Assembly: GCF_029335315.1 (NCBI RefSeq)
Contig: NZ_JARJLT010000301.1
Coordinates: 27,030 to 91,029, forward strand
Length of the DNA stretch: 64,000 nucleotides
Source: Pseudomonas citronellolis
GTDB taxonomy: Bacteria > Pseudomonadota > Gammaproteobacteria > Pseudomonadales > Pseudomonadaceae
Direction: 5' to 3'
Numbering within the stretch: the stretch's first letter is position 1; each line of letters begins with the position of its first letter. This document shows, in pieces, positions 54,021-63,000 of this stretch. Made by a program: the position numbers and the translations under genes. The notes beneath the pieces are model-generated. The model did no database searches. It worked only from the letters and a program-made list of their open reading frames with translations, and was not told the DNA's origin.

Positions 54021-54911
54021 ATGGATTTTCGCCAGCTCCGCTATTTCGTCGCACTCTACGAGGAAGGCCATGTCGGCCGCGCCGCCGAGCGCCTGGCGCT
54101 GTCGCAACCCGCGCTGTCGCAACAGATCCGCCAACTGGAGCAGAACCTCGACGTGGCGCTGTTCCAGCGCAGCGGCAAGCGCCTGCTGCCGACGGTGGCG
54201 GCGCACACCCTGTACAACCACGCGGTGCCCCTGCTGGAAGGCCTGGAGCGGGCCCGCGAAGCGCTGCGCGGCTTCCGTGGGCAGACCGCGCGCAGCCTGG
54301 CCATCGGCGTGCTGCAGACGGTCAACGCCAACCTGGTGCCCTACCTGGTGGAACGCCTGCACGCGGCGCAACCGCACCTGCAGGTGCGTATCTACGAATT
54401 GTCCGGGGTGGAGATCGAGCGCCGCCTGCTGGCCGGCCAGCTGGATATCGGCATCGGCTTCCTGCCGCCGCGCCAGCCGGCGCTGCACGGCGTGGAGCTG
54501 TACCCGGACGAACTGCAGCTGGTGATTCCCGCCGACCACCCGCTGCGCGAGTTCAAGAAGGTGTCCCTGGCGCAGGCGGCGGAATTGCCGATGCTGTTGC
54601 TGGGCGAAGAGTTCCGCGCCCGGCAGATCTGGCAGGAGCAGCTGGCCGCCATCGGTCGCCGGCCACGGGTGCAGGCCGAGCTGAACCACATGAGCGGCAT
54701 CCTCGACAGCCTGCCGCACAGCCGCTTCGCCACCGTGCTGCCGGGGCGCGCACGGCAGCTGCACAGCAACCGCGAGCTGCTCTGGAAACCCCTGAGCGAG
54801 CCGCGCATTCCGCTGAGCGTGGGCCTGGTGTACCGCGACGCGCAACGCCAGCACAGCACCGTGGAGTTGCTGCGCTCGCTGCTGGAAGGCGCAGTGCAGC
54901 GTTTTTCGTAG
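54021..54911 (+). CDS. LysR-family transcriptional regulator
   Basis: 296 residues. N-terminal winged HTH MDFRQLRYFVALYEEGHVGRAAERLALSQPALSQQIRQLE (helix-turn-helix about 18-40), then a periplasmic-binding-protein-like co-inducer domain from about 90 (RSLAIGVLQTVNANLVPYL, RRLLAGQLDIGIGFLP). CynR/CysB-like effector domain. It probably regulates itself and the divergent MOSC gene through the palindrome at 53969. From memory this is the place of PAO1 PA0528, next to rsmY. Inducer unknown. Confidence 0.9.
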   Translation: MDFRQLRYFVALYEEGHVGRAAERLALSQPALSQQIRQLEQNLDVALFQRSGKRLLPTVAAHTLYNHAVPLLEGLERAREALRGFRGQTARSLAIGVLQTVNANLVPYLVERLHAAQPHLQVRIYELSGVEIERRLLAGQLDIGIGFLPPRQPALHGVELYPDELQLVIPADHPLREFKKVSLAQAAELPMLLLGEEFRARQIWQEQLAAIGRRPRVQAELNHMSGILDSLPHSRFATVLPGRARQLHSNRELLWKPLSEPRIPLSVGLVYRDAQRQHSTVELLRSLLEGAVQRFS

Positions 54912-55263
54912 AAGCGGACTCATCCGCGATCGCGTAAACGCCGGCCTTGCCGGCGAATCGCGGACAACGTCCTACCGACCAAACACACACTCCCTGTTCC
55001 GTCGTCCCCGCGAACGTGGGACGCGGCTCCATCGCGAACAGCGCTTGCGCTGGCCCGAAGGGGAATCATCCAGAGTCTATGGGCTCCCGCGTTCGCGGGA
55101 GTGACAGAATGGGGCGCGTACGCAAGACAGTTGCTCCTACGAGGTGCAAGAGAAGCACCGTCGCAGGATGGCGTTGAACGCAGCGATACCCATCCTACGA
55201 AAAGCACCGCAGCGCAGCCGGCAAGACAGTTGCGCCTACAGGCTGCCCATGAGAAATCGCGGG
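54912..55263. repeat. Repeat-rich spacer downstream of the LysR gene
   Basis: No gene. Several short palindromes: GCCGGC-CTT-GCCGGC near 54942, a REP-like CCCGCGAACGTGGGA near 55008, CTCCCGCG-TT-CGCGGGAG around 55083-55102, and at 55163-55194 an inverted partial copy of the 43029-43100 element (about two mismatches in 32 bp). Confidence 0.65.
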
Positions 55264-55296
55264 CAAAAGAAAACCCCGCCTTGCGGGCGGGGTTTT
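55264..55296 (-). terminator. Terminator of rsmY
   Basis: AAAACCCCGCC and GGCGGGGTTTT arms with a short CGCAA-type loop; on the minus strand followed by CTTTTGC. The hairpin is nearly symmetric and could also stop plus-strand transcripts. Confidence 0.9.
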
Positions 55297-55392
55297 GCAG
55301 ACCGATATCCTGACGTCCGTGCTAGCCACCGTCCTTGGTGGAATCCCTTTCTTTCCGTTTTGTCGTCGGCGCTTCCTGCGCAATGTCCTGAC
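55266..55392 (-). ncRNA. rsmY: RsmY, small RNA that sequesters RsmA/CsrA
   Basis: The minus strand begins GTCAGGACATTGCGCAGGAA at 55392, the recognisable start of Pseudomonas RsmY, and ends in a strong terminator (AACCCCGCC stem followed by TTTTCTTTT). Length about 127 nt, compared with about 124 in P. aeruginosa. Seven GGA motifs are present (AGGACA, AGGAAG, CGGAAA, GGGATT, AGGACG, CGGACG, AGGATA), the binding element for RsmA. A GacA box lies about 60-78 bp upstream. Under GacS/GacA it titrates RsmA and frees translation of biofilm and secondary-metabolite genes. The neighbouring LysR gene fits the rsmY locus. Confidence 0.94.
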
Positions 55393-55450
55393 TGAGGTAA
55401 AGATTACTCGCCGGGCCGGGTGGTCGAAAGACGCCAAATGACACCGCGTC

Positions 55451-55470
55451 GTGTAAGCCTAGGCTTACAC
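55451..55470 (-). promoter_or_regulatory. GacA binding site (UAS) of rsmY
   Basis: A perfect 20-bp palindrome containing TGTAAG-N6-CTTACA (55452-55469), the GacA upstream activating sequence required for rsmY and rsmZ transcription in pseudomonads. It lies 59 bp upstream of the expected rsmY 5' end. Confidence 0.92.
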
Positions 55471-55495
55471 GGCTGTTGCGCCCCTGAAACGACAA

Positions 55496-55515
55496 GGCCC
55501 CGCCAAAGCGGGGCC
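55496..55515 (-). terminator. Terminator of the first acyl-CoA dehydrogenase gene
   Basis: GGCCCCGC-CAAA-GCGGGGCC stem; on the minus strand followed by TTGTCGTTTC. It lies 17 bp after the stop codon at 55533 and before the rsmY promoter. Confidence 0.7.
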
Positions 55516-55532
55516 CTGTCAGGCGGAGCGAC

Positions 55533-57311
55533 TTAGAACTGCGCAGCGTCGAGCAGGTACAGCGACTCGCTGCCGGCCTTCACCGAAGCGCTCAGCGAGT
55601 GGATGCGCGGCAGCAGGCGGGCGAAGTAGAAACGCGCGGTGCCGAGCTTGCTGGCGTAGAACTCGTCCTGGGTGTCCTTGCCCAGCGAAGCGCGCGCCAT
55701 CAGCGCCCAGATGTAGGCGTAGGCGGTGTAGCCGAATACCTGGAGGTACTCCACCGAGGCGGCGCCGATCTCGTTGGGGTTGCCCTTGGCGCGGTCCAGC
55801 ACCCAGGCGGTCAGCTCTTCCAGGTTCTGCACGGCGGCGTTCAGCGGGCCGGTGAACTCGGCCAGCTCAGCACCGGCGGAGGCGGTGAAGGCCTTGATCT
55901 CGTCGGTGAAGTGCTTGGCGAAGGCGCCCCCGCTGCCAACGATCTTGCGGCCCATCAGGTCCAGCGCCTGGATGCCGTTGGTGCCTTCGTAGATCTGGGT
56001 GATGCGGCAGTCGCGCACCAGCTGCTCCTGGCCCCACTCGCGGATGAAGCCGTGGCCGCCGAACACCTGCTGGCCGTGGACGGTGGTTTCCAGGCCCATG
56101 TCGGTGAGGAAGGCCTTGGCCACCGGGGTCAGCAGCGCCACCAGGTCCTCGGCGCGCTTGCGGGTGGTCGGCTCTTCGCTGTACTTGGCGGTGTCCAGTT
56201 GCATGGCGACGTAGCTGGAGAAGGCGCGACCACCCTCGTTCAGCGCCTTCATGGTCAGCAGCATGCGACGCACGTCCGGGTGGACGATGATCGGGTCGGC
56301 CGCCTTGTCCTTGGCCACCGGGCCGGTCGGCGCGCGGCTCTGGATACGTTCGCGGGCGTACTCCACGGCGCTCTGGTAGGAACGCTCGCCGGTCGCCAGG
56401 CCCTGGATGCCGACGCCCAGGCGCTCGTAGTTCATCATGGTGAACATGGCCGCCAGGCCCTTGTTCGGCGCGTCGACGATCCAGCCGGTGGCGCCGTCGA
56501 AGTTCATCACGCAGGTGGCCGAGGCCTTGATGCCCATCTTGTGTTCGATGGAGCCACAGGACACCGCGTTGCGCTCGCCGAGGGAGCCATCTTCGTTGAC
56601 CATCACCTTGGGCACCAGGAACAGCGAGATGCCCTTGGAGCCGGCCGGCGCGTCGGGCAGCTTGGCCAGCACCAGGTGGACGATGTTCTCGGTCAGGTCG
56701 TGCTCGCCGCCGGTGATGAAGATCTTGGTGCCGCTGATCTTGTAGCTGCCGTCTGCCTGGGGCTCGGCCTTGGTGCGGATGATGCCCAGGTCGGTGCCGG
56801 CGTGCGGCTCGGTCAGGCACATGGAACCGGCCCAGGTGCCGGCGTACATGTTCGGCAGGTACTTGGCCTTGAGTTCTTCGCTGGCGTGGTTGAGCAGCGA
56901 CAGGCAGGCGCCGGCGGTGAGCATCGGGTACAGGCCGAAGGACAGGTTGGCCGAGTTGACCATCTCCTCGACCTGCGCGCCGATCACCTTCGGCATGCCC
57001 ATGCCGCCGAACTCCGGCGCGCCGCCCACGCCCACCCAGCCGCCTTCGGCGTAGGTGCGGTAGGCCTCGGGGAAGCCGGCCGGGGTCTTCACGCCCTCGG
57101 CGCTCCAGCTGCAGCCTTCCTCGTCGCCGCTGCGGTTCAGCGGGGCGATCACGCCGCCGGTGACCTTGCCGGCTTCCTCGAGGATGGCGTTGGCGGTGTC
57201 GACGTCGACGACTTCGGCCAGGCCCGGCAGTTCTGCCCAGAGCTTACTGACCTCGAAGACTTCGTGGAGGACGAATTGCATGTCGCGCAGCGGTGCTTTG
57301 TAGTCAGCCAT
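55533..57311 (-). CDS. Acyl-CoA dehydrogenase, FadE type (copy 1)
   Basis: FAD-dependent alpha,beta-dehydrogenation of acyl-CoA in fatty acid beta-oxidation. 592 residues, a large ACAD class with an extra C-terminal domain. ATG 57311 gives [21 protein letters not shown], matching its two paralogues; the upstream extension does not. Seen: CLTEPHAGTDLGIIRTKA and KIFITGGEHD (FAD/substrate contacts), [22 protein letters not shown], and QIYEGTNGIQALDLMGRKI with the catalytic Glu. Corresponds to PA0506-PA0508 of PAO1. Chain-length preference is not readable. Confidence 0.92.
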   Translation of the reverse strand: MADYKAPLRDMQFVLHEVFEVSKLWAELPGLAEVVDVDTANAILEEAGKVTGGVIAPLNRSGDEEGCSWSAEGVKTPAGFPEAYRTYAEGGWVGVGGAPEFGGMGMPKVIGAQVEEMVNSANLSFGLYPMLTAGACLSLLNHASEELKAKYLPNMYAGTWAGSMCLTEPHAGTDLGIIRTKAEPQADGSYKISGTKIFITGGEHDLTENIVHLVLAKLPDAPAGSKGISLFLVPKVMVNEDGSLGERNAVSCGSIEHKMGIKASATCVMNFDGATGWIVDAPNKGLAAMFTMMNYERLGVGIQGLATGERSYQSAVEYARERIQSRAPTGPVAKDKAADPIIVHPDVRRMLLTMKALNEGGRAFSSYVAMQLDTAKYSEEPTTRKRAEDLVALLTPVAKAFLTDMGLETTVHGQQVFGGHGFIREWGQEQLVRDCRITQIYEGTNGIQALDLMGRKIVGSGGAFAKHFTDEIKAFTASAGAELAEFTGPLNAAVQNLEELTAWVLDRAKGNPNEIGAASVEYLQVFGYTAYAYIWALMARASLGKDTQDEFYASKLGTARFYFARLLPRIHSLSASVKAGSESLYLLDAAQF

Positions 57312-57484
57312 GTTGGGAATCCTCGAGCGAAACAACGGCTGAACAGGCAGCCAGCGGTATTCAGGATGAAACGTACACAAGAGTACGCCGACGGAGTCTA
57401 CTCTGACAACTCCACAGAGCTATAGCGTCATGTTGTGAACGAATTATTATCAATCAGTCACAAAAATTTTCCGACCCACAATGC

Positions 57485-57522
57485 CAGCGGCCCCGGCCGC
57501 CATGGGACGACCGGGGCCGCTG
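57485..57522 (-). terminator. Strong GC hairpin after the second acyl-CoA dehydrogenase gene
   Basis: Perfect 12-bp arms CAGCGGCCCCGG (57485-57496) and CCGGGGCCGCTG (57511-57522), 9 bp beyond the end of the gene at 57532. There is no immediate T run on the minus strand, so it may act as an RNA 3'-end stabiliser instead of a classical terminator. The 220-bp spacer to the next gene holds that gene's leaving region and no other ORF. Confidence 0.5.
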
Positions 57523-57531
57523 ACGCCGCGA

Positions 57532-59328
57532 TCAGAGGGCGAACTGCTCGGCGGAAAGGCGCATCAGGCCTTCGCCGCCGGCCTCCACCGCCGCCTTGTG
57601 CGCGATCGCGCGCGGCAGCAGGCGGGCGAAGTAGAACTCCGCGGTGACCAGCTTGGCCTGGTAGAAGTCGGCCTCGTCGCTGCCCTGCTCCAGCTTGCCC
57701 TGGGCCACCAGGGCCATCTGCAGCCAGAAATAGCCGAGGGTGATGTAGCCGGAGAACATCATGTAGTCGACCGCCGCCGCGCCGACTTCGTCGGGGTTCT
57801 TCATGGCGGCCATGCCGACCTTCTGGGTCAGCTCGCCCCACTGCTTGTTCAGCGCCGCCAGCTGCGCCACCTGGGCCTTCAGCTGCGGATGCTCGGCGTT
57901 GGCCTGGCACAGCTGGTGCACCAGCTTGGTGAAGCCCAGCAGCAGTTTGCCCTGGCTGCCGAGCACCTTGCGGCCGAGCAGGTCGAGCGCCTGGATGCCG
58001 TTGGTGCCTTCGTAGATCGGGGCGATGCGGCAGTCGCGCACCAGCTGTTCCATGCCCCACTCGCGGATGAAGCCGTGGCCGCCGAACACCTGCATGCCGT
58101 GGTTGGTCACCTCCAGCCCGGTGTCGGTCATGAAGGCCTTGCAGATCGGAGTCAGGAAGGCCAGCAGGTTGGCCGCCTGCTCACGCTCTTCTTCGCTCGC
58201 GGACAGGTGCTCGATATCCAGCAACTGGGCGGTGAAGTAGGCCAGCGCGCGGTTGCCCTCGTTGAACGCCCTCATGGTCAGCAGCATGCGCCGCACGTCC
58301 GGGTGGACGATGATCGGGTCGGCCGGCTTGTCCGGCGCCTTGGGCCCGGTCAGCGCGCGCATCTGCAGGCGCTCGCGGGCGTATTTCACGGCGCCCTGGT
58401 AGCTGACCTCGCCGAGGCACAGGCCCTGCATCCCGGTGCCCAGGCGCGCGTGGTTCATCATGGTGAACATGCACGCCAGGCCCTTGTTGGCCTCGCCGAT
58501 CAGGTAGCCGGTGGCGCCGTCGAAGTTCATCACGCAGGTCGCCGAAGCCTTGATGCCCATCTTGTGCTCGATGGAACCGCAGCTCACCGCGTTGCGCGAG
58601 CCGGCTTCGCCGTTCGCGTCGAGGTTGAACTTGGGCACGATGAACAGCGAGATGCCCTTGGTTCCGGCCGGGGCGTCGGGCAGCTTGGCCAGCACCAGGT
58701 GGATGATGTTGCCGCTCATGTCGTGCTCGCCGGCGGAGATGAAGATCTTCGTGCCGCTGATCGCGTAGCTGCCGTCGGCGTTGGGTACGGCGCGGGTCTT
58801 GATGATGCCCAGGTCGGTGCCGCAGTGCGGCTCGGTCAGGCACATGGTGCCGGTCCACTCGCCGGCGGTCATGCGCGGCAGGTAGGCCTGCTTCTGCTCG
58901 GCGCTGCCATGGGCGTGGATGGCGGCCATGGCGCCCTTGGTCAGGCCCGGGTACATGGCCCAGGAGCAGTTGGCCGCGCCGATCATTTCGCTGACCAGCA
59001 GGCCGAGCGACGGCGGCAGGCCCTGGCCGCCGTATTGCGGGTCGGAGGACACGCCGTTCCAGCCGCCCTCGACGTACTGCGCGAAGGCTTCCTTGAAGCC
59101 CTTGGGCGTGGTCACCACCCCATTGTCGAAATGGCAGCCCTCTTCGTCACCGGAGCGGTTCAGCGGCGCCAGCACCTGTTCGCAGAACTTGGCGCCTTCC
59201 TCGAGGACGGCAGCGACCATGTCCGGGCTGGCGTCGGTCGCCCCCAGGGCCTGGTAGCGGCCCGCGAAATCGAAGACTTCGTCGATCAGGAAGCGCACGT
59301 CGCGCAGGGGAGCCTTGTACTCGGGCAT
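57532..59328 (-). CDS. Acyl-CoA dehydrogenase, FadE type (copy 2)
   Basis: 598 residues, start MPEYKAPLRDVRFLIDEVFDF at 59328 with GGAGAACTGCC upstream. Same domain layout and motifs as the neighbours: [74 protein letters not shown] (catalytic Glu). It diverges from copy 1 mainly in the C-terminal domain. The gene lies directly downstream of the diguanylate cyclase gene (122-bp gap), so expression may be partly shared. Confidence 0.92.
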   Translation of the reverse strand: MPEYKAPLRDVRFLIDEVFDFAGRYQALGATDASPDMVAAVLEEGAKFCEQVLAPLNRSGDEEGCHFDNGVVTTPKGFKEAFAQYVEGGWNGVSSDPQYGGQGLPPSLGLLVSEMIGAANCSWAMYPGLTKGAMAAIHAHGSAEQKQAYLPRMTAGEWTGTMCLTEPHCGTDLGIIKTRAVPNADGSYAISGTKIFISAGEHDMSGNIIHLVLAKLPDAPAGTKGISLFIVPKFNLDANGEAGSRNAVSCGSIEHKMGIKASATCVMNFDGATGYLIGEANKGLACMFTMMNHARLGTGMQGLCLGEVSYQGAVKYARERLQMRALTGPKAPDKPADPIIVHPDVRRMLLTMRAFNEGNRALAYFTAQLLDIEHLSASEEEREQAANLLAFLTPICKAFMTDTGLEVTNHGMQVFGGHGFIREWGMEQLVRDCRIAPIYEGTNGIQALDLLGRKVLGSQGKLLLGFTKLVHQLCQANAEHPQLKAQVAQLAALNKQWGELTQKVGMAAMKNPDEVGAAAVDYMMFSGYITLGYFWLQMALVAQGKLEQGSDEADFYQAKLVTAEFYFARLLPRAIAHKAAVEAGGEGLMRLSAEQFAL

Positions 59329-59450
59329 GGCAGTTCTCCAGTCGGTTCGGCGCCGATCCGGCGCGGGAAAACCCTGAACCTACTGTGCGCCGGAAAGCAC
59401 CGGCAATCACCCTGCACGCGATGAATGCGGGCCCATAACCGCGAGCGGCC

Positions 59451-60728
59451 TCAGGCGGTGCGCACCGCGCCGCGACGGCTCTGGCCATGCACCGAGACGC
59501 GGTTGCGGCCGCCGCTCTTGGCGGCGTACAGCGCCTGGTCGGCGGCCTTGATCACGTCCTCGGGGTTGCGCTGCACGGCGTCGCGCTCGGCCACGCCGAT
59601 GCTGACGGTGACGCTGATCGACTGGCCGGCCTTGCCCTGGCGCTGGCTGCGCCCCTGGCGGTCGTCACGCGGGCGCTTGTCGCGGTCGCGCAACTGCATG
59701 GTGTAGCCCTCCACCGACTCGCGCACCGCTTCCAGGTGCGCCAGGCAGTCGTCCAGGGTCTTGCCGGAGAACACCAGGGTGAATTCCTCGCCGCCGTAGC
59801 GGTAGGCCTTGCCGCCCCCGGTGACACGGCGCAGGCGGCCGGCGACCATGCGCAGCACCTGGTCGCCGACGTCGTGGCCGTGGGTGTCGTTGCAGCGCTT
59901 GAAGTGGTCCACGTCGACCATCGCCACCACGTATTGCTGGCCCAGGCGCTGGAAACGCTCGTTCAGCGCGCGCCGTCCCGGCAGGCCGGTCAGCTCGTCG
60001 CGGAAGGCCATCAGGTAGGACTCGTGCGCCACCGCCGCGGCGAGGTTGAGCATCACCACGCTGCTCATCGCATGCAGGCCGTAGGGCAGGATGAACACCT
60101 TGGGCAGCATCCACAGCAGGGCGAACAGCCCCAGCAGCTGCGCCGCGTGCAGCGGGCGCGGCTGGCGCAGGTAGGTAGCCAGCAGGGCGCCGCCGGCAAT
60201 GATGAAACCCAGGTAGGACAGCTGCGCCAGGCTCATCCAGCTGCCGTGCAGGCTTGGCCAGTAGACGCTGGCGACCAACTCCAGCATGCCTTCCGGGAAG
60301 CTGCGGGCGAGCCCGGTGAACAGCGCCGCCACGGCCACCAGCGCGGCGACACGGGCGAGCAGGTCCTGGAGCAGGTGCGAGCGCTCCTGCCAGGCGCCGT
60401 AGAGGCCGTAGAGCAGCGGCAGCAGCACGCAGACCAGGTGGAACACCAGCGCCGCGTCGGCGCGCGGCGCCCGATGCGCGCGGAAGTAGTCGACCTGGGT
60501 GTCGAGCAGGAAATAGGCGATGTACACCACCACCAGCATGGCCAGCTGGCGCTGCCGTCCGTAGATCAGACAGAGCGCGCCGCCCAGCAGCAGGAGCAGG
60601 GTCGGCAGCACGTTGAACAGCGAGACGAAGAACTCGTTCATCCCGGTCAGCGAACCGGCCACCACGCCGGCGGGCAGCAACAGGGACGCGAGGAAATGGC
60701 TAGGCCGGTAGCGAGAGATGAGGCGCAC
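59451..60728 (-). CDS. Membrane diguanylate cyclase (7TM-like sensor, GGDEF)
   Basis: About 425 residues from GTG 60728; the start is uncertain, but it must lie downstream of the terminator at 60830, and ATG 60641 would cost the first membrane helix. About six to seven hydrophobic helices (residues 5-230) precede a GGDEF domain with FRDELTGLPGRRALNER, DVDHFKRCNDTHGHDVGD and RYGGEEFTLVFSG (active GGEEF). A basic insertion of about 25 residues rich in Arg, Asp and Gln sits between GGEEF and the SVTVSIGVAERD strand. It separates two acyl-CoA dehydrogenase genes; no counterpart there in PAO1 as I recall. Confidence 0.85.
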   Translation of the reverse strand: MRLISRYRPSHFLASLLLPAGVVAGSLTGMNEFFVSLFNVLPTLLLLLGGALCLIYGRQRQLAMLVVVYIAYFLLDTQVDYFRAHRAPRADAALVFHLVCVLLPLLYGLYGAWQERSHLLQDLLARVAALVAVAALFTGLARSFPEGMLELVASVYWPSLHGSWMSLAQLSYLGFIIAGGALLATYLRQPRPLHAAQLLGLFALLWMLPKVFILPYGLHAMSSVVMLNLAAAVAHESYLMAFRDELTGLPGRRALNERFQRLGQQYVVAMVDVDHFKRCNDTHGHDVGDQVLRMVAGRLRRVTGGGKAYRYGGEEFTLVFSGKTLDDCLAHLEAVRESVEGYTMQLRDRDKRPRDDRQGRSQRQGKAGQSISVTVSIGVAERDAVQRNPEDVIKAADQALYAAKSGGRNRVSVHGQSRRGAVRTA

Positions 60729-60829
60729 AAGGGGTCCAGGGGGTTGCCGGGCACGCCTCTGCTGGCGTGCGACCAGGTGGCGTAATGATGGCAGCTTATT
60801 GCGCCGCGCGCCTGCATCCGCGCACAAAA

Positions 60830-60851
60830 AAGCCCGCCGGGTGGCGGGCTT
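60830..60851 (-). terminator. Terminator of the third acyl-CoA dehydrogenase gene
   Basis: AAGCCCGCC-GGGT-GGCGGGCTT stem with AAAAA on the left, giving a U run on the minus-strand transcript; TTT on the right also allows plus-strand termination. Confidence 0.88.
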
Positions 60852-60890
60852 TTCCGATGGCTGGACGGCCGCCGAAGCGGCCGCGGTCAA

Positions 60891-62696
60891 TCAGTAACCG
60901 AGGGAGAAATCTTCCTCGGCCAGGTCCATCAGGTTGCTCGCGCCGGACAGCATGGTGGCGGCATGGGTGCGGGTACGCGGCAGGATGCGCTGGAAGTAGA
61001 AGCGCGCGGTCTGCAGCTTGGCCTTGTAGAAGGCTTCCTCGCTGGTGCCGGCAGCCAGTTTCTCGGCGGCCAGGCGTGCCATGTCGGCCCAGAAGTAGGC
61101 CAGGCAGGCGTAGCCGGAGAACATCAGGTAGTCGACCGAAGCGGCGCCGACTTCCTCGCGGTCCTTCATGGCGGCCATGCCGACCTTCATGGTCAGGTCG
61201 CCCCACTCCTTGTTCAGCGCGGCCAGCGGCGCGACGAATTCCTTGACGGCTTCGTTGCCTTCGTTGGCCTGGCAGAACTTGTGCACGATCCTGGTGAAGC
61301 CCTTGAGCGCTTCGCCCTGGGTCATCAGGACCTTGCGGCCCAGCAGGTCCAGCGCCTGAACGCCGGTGGTGCCTTCGTACAGCATGGAGATGCGGCTGTC
61401 GCGGACGTTCTGTTCCATGCCGTGCTCGGCGATGAAGCCGTGGCCGCCATAGATCTGTACGCCGTGGTTGGCGGACTCGAAGCCGACTTCGGTCATGAAC
61501 GCCTTGGCGATCGGGGTCAGGAAGGCCAGCATCGAGTCAGCGGCTTTCTTCTGCTCTTCGTCCTGGCTGCGCTGGACGATGTCGACCTGCTTGGCGGCGA
61601 AGTACAGCATGGCACGGTTGCCTTCGGCGAACGCCTTGGCGGTCAGCAGCATGCGGCGGACGTCCGGGTGCACGATGATCGGGTCGGCGGCCTTGTCCGG
61701 GGCTTTCGGGCCGGTCAGCGAACGCATCTGCAGACGCTCGCGGGCGTAGGCGATGCCACCCTGGAAACCGATCTCGGCGTGGGCCAGGCCTTGCAGCGCG
61801 GTACCCAGGCGAGCGGTGTTCATGAAGGTGAACATGCAGTTCAGGCCCTTGTTCGGCGGGCCGATCAGGAAGCCGGTGGCGGCGTCGAAGTTCATCACGC
61901 AGGTGGCGTTGCCGTGGATGCCCATCTTGTGCTCGATGGAGCCGCAGGAAACGGCGTTGCGCTCGCCCACGCCGCCTTCGACGTTGGGCAGGAACTTCGG
62001 CACGATGAACAGCGAGATGCCCTTGGTGCCCTGCGGGGCGTCGGGCAGGCGGGCCAGCACGATGTGGACGATGTTGTCGGCCATGTCGTGTTCACCGGCG
62101 GAGATGAAGATCTTGGTGCCGGAAATCTTGTAGGTGCCGTCGGCCTGGGGTTCGGCCTTGGTGCGCAGCATGCCCAGGTCGGTGCCGCAATGCGGCTCGG
62201 TCAGGCACATGGTGCCGGTCCACTCGCCGGAAACCAGCTTGGTCAGGTAGGTGGACTGCTGCTCCGGGGTGCCGTGGGCGTGCAGGGTGTTCATGGCGCC
62301 GTGGGACAGGCCCGGGTACATGCCCCAGGACCAGTTGGCCTGGCCGACCATCTCGCTGATGGCCAGGCCGAGGGATTCCGGCAGGCCCTGACCGCCGTGC
62401 TCGACGTCATGGGCCAGGCTCGGCCAGCCGCCTTCGACGAATTGCTCGTAGGCAGCCTTGAAGCCGGTGGGGGTCTTCACACCCTCGGGGCTCCAGGTGC
62501 AGCCTTCCAGGTCGCCGACGCGGTTCAGCGGAGCGATCACCTGTTCGCAGAACTTGGCACCCTCTTCGAGGATGGCGTTCACCATGTCCGGGGTGGCGTC
62601 TTCGGCGCCCGGCAGGCTCTGGTAGTGCGCTTCGTAGCCCAGCAGCTCGTCGCGAACGAAACGGATATCACGCAAGGGGGCCTTGTAATCAGGCAT
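60891..62696 (-). CDS. Acyl-CoA dehydrogenase, FadE type (copy 3)
   Basis: 601 residues from ATG 62696 ([21 protein letters not shown]), preceded by GAGGTTACCGCT. Motifs: [58 protein letters not shown], and [19 protein letters not shown] with the catalytic Glu. Two PsrA-like sites (CAAAC-N4-GTTTG) lie 107 bp upstream, which suggests induction by long-chain fatty acids; PAO1 PA0506, its likely counterpart, is a known member of the fatty-acid-responsive set. Confidence 0.93.
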   Translation of the reverse strand: MPDYKAPLRDIRFVRDELLGYEAHYQSLPGAEDATPDMVNAILEEGAKFCEQVIAPLNRVGDLEGCTWSPEGVKTPTGFKAAYEQFVEGGWPSLAHDVEHGGQGLPESLGLAISEMVGQANWSWGMYPGLSHGAMNTLHAHGTPEQQSTYLTKLVSGEWTGTMCLTEPHCGTDLGMLRTKAEPQADGTYKISGTKIFISAGEHDMADNIVHIVLARLPDAPQGTKGISLFIVPKFLPNVEGGVGERNAVSCGSIEHKMGIHGNATCVMNFDAATGFLIGPPNKGLNCMFTFMNTARLGTALQGLAHAEIGFQGGIAYARERLQMRSLTGPKAPDKAADPIIVHPDVRRMLLTAKAFAEGNRAMLYFAAKQVDIVQRSQDEEQKKAADSMLAFLTPIAKAFMTEVGFESANHGVQIYGGHGFIAEHGMEQNVRDSRISMLYEGTTGVQALDLLGRKVLMTQGEALKGFTRIVHKFCQANEGNEAVKEFVAPLAALNKEWGDLTMKVGMAAMKDREEVGAASVDYLMFSGYACLAYFWADMARLAAEKLAAGTSEEAFYKAKLQTARFYFQRILPRTRTHAATMLSGASNLMDLAEEDFSLGY

Positions 62697-62802
62697 AGCG
62701 GTAACCTCTACGAAGGGTTCTGGAATATGGGCGACCGGTAGCACGGTCGCTGTGCGGGATCGTTCCCGGCCGCCCAGTCGCCGCGCTGCGCGCCACGACT
62801 CT

Positions 62803-62829
62803 CAAACAGGCGTTTGAAACATACGTTTA
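62803..62829 (-). promoter_or_regulatory. Tandem PsrA/FadR-type operator sites
   Basis: CAAAC-AGGC-GTTTG (62803-62816), immediately followed by GAAAC-ATAC-GTTTA (62816-62829), sharing one base. The PsrA consensus is (G/C)AAAC-N2-4-GTTT(G/C). PsrA releases DNA on binding long-chain fatty acids. Confidence 0.7.
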
Positions 62830-63000
62830 CGCCATACCCTTGTCAAGCGCGCAAGCCGACTGCCCGGTCACGCGCGCGGCTCGCGCCAGAGCGGCGCGAA
62901 CCCGGAGCTTCCGGTCGACAGGCGAAGCATGGCCACGGGCCTGCCGGCAGGCGGCCCTGGCGATATATCTGAAGGGGGATTCTGAGGGATACGAGAAGGA
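62830..63000. other. Spacer upstream of the acyl-CoA dehydrogenase promoter
   Basis: No gene supported. A plus-strand frame is open here but has no ribosome binding site or protein-like composition. Confidence 0.5.

Noticed and set aside
55270..55296. Plus-strand terminator of the LysR gene
   Set aside because: It is 360 bp away from that gene and sits exactly at the 3' end of rsmY on the minus strand; bidirectional action remains possible.
55451..55470. 20-bp palindrome read as a terminator or dif-like site
   Set aside because: It contains TGTAAG-N6-CTTACA at the expected distance from rsmY, so it is the GacA box.
60729..60890. Longer N-terminus for the diguanylate cyclase
   Set aside because: It would run through the terminator at 60830-60851 of the upstream gene.
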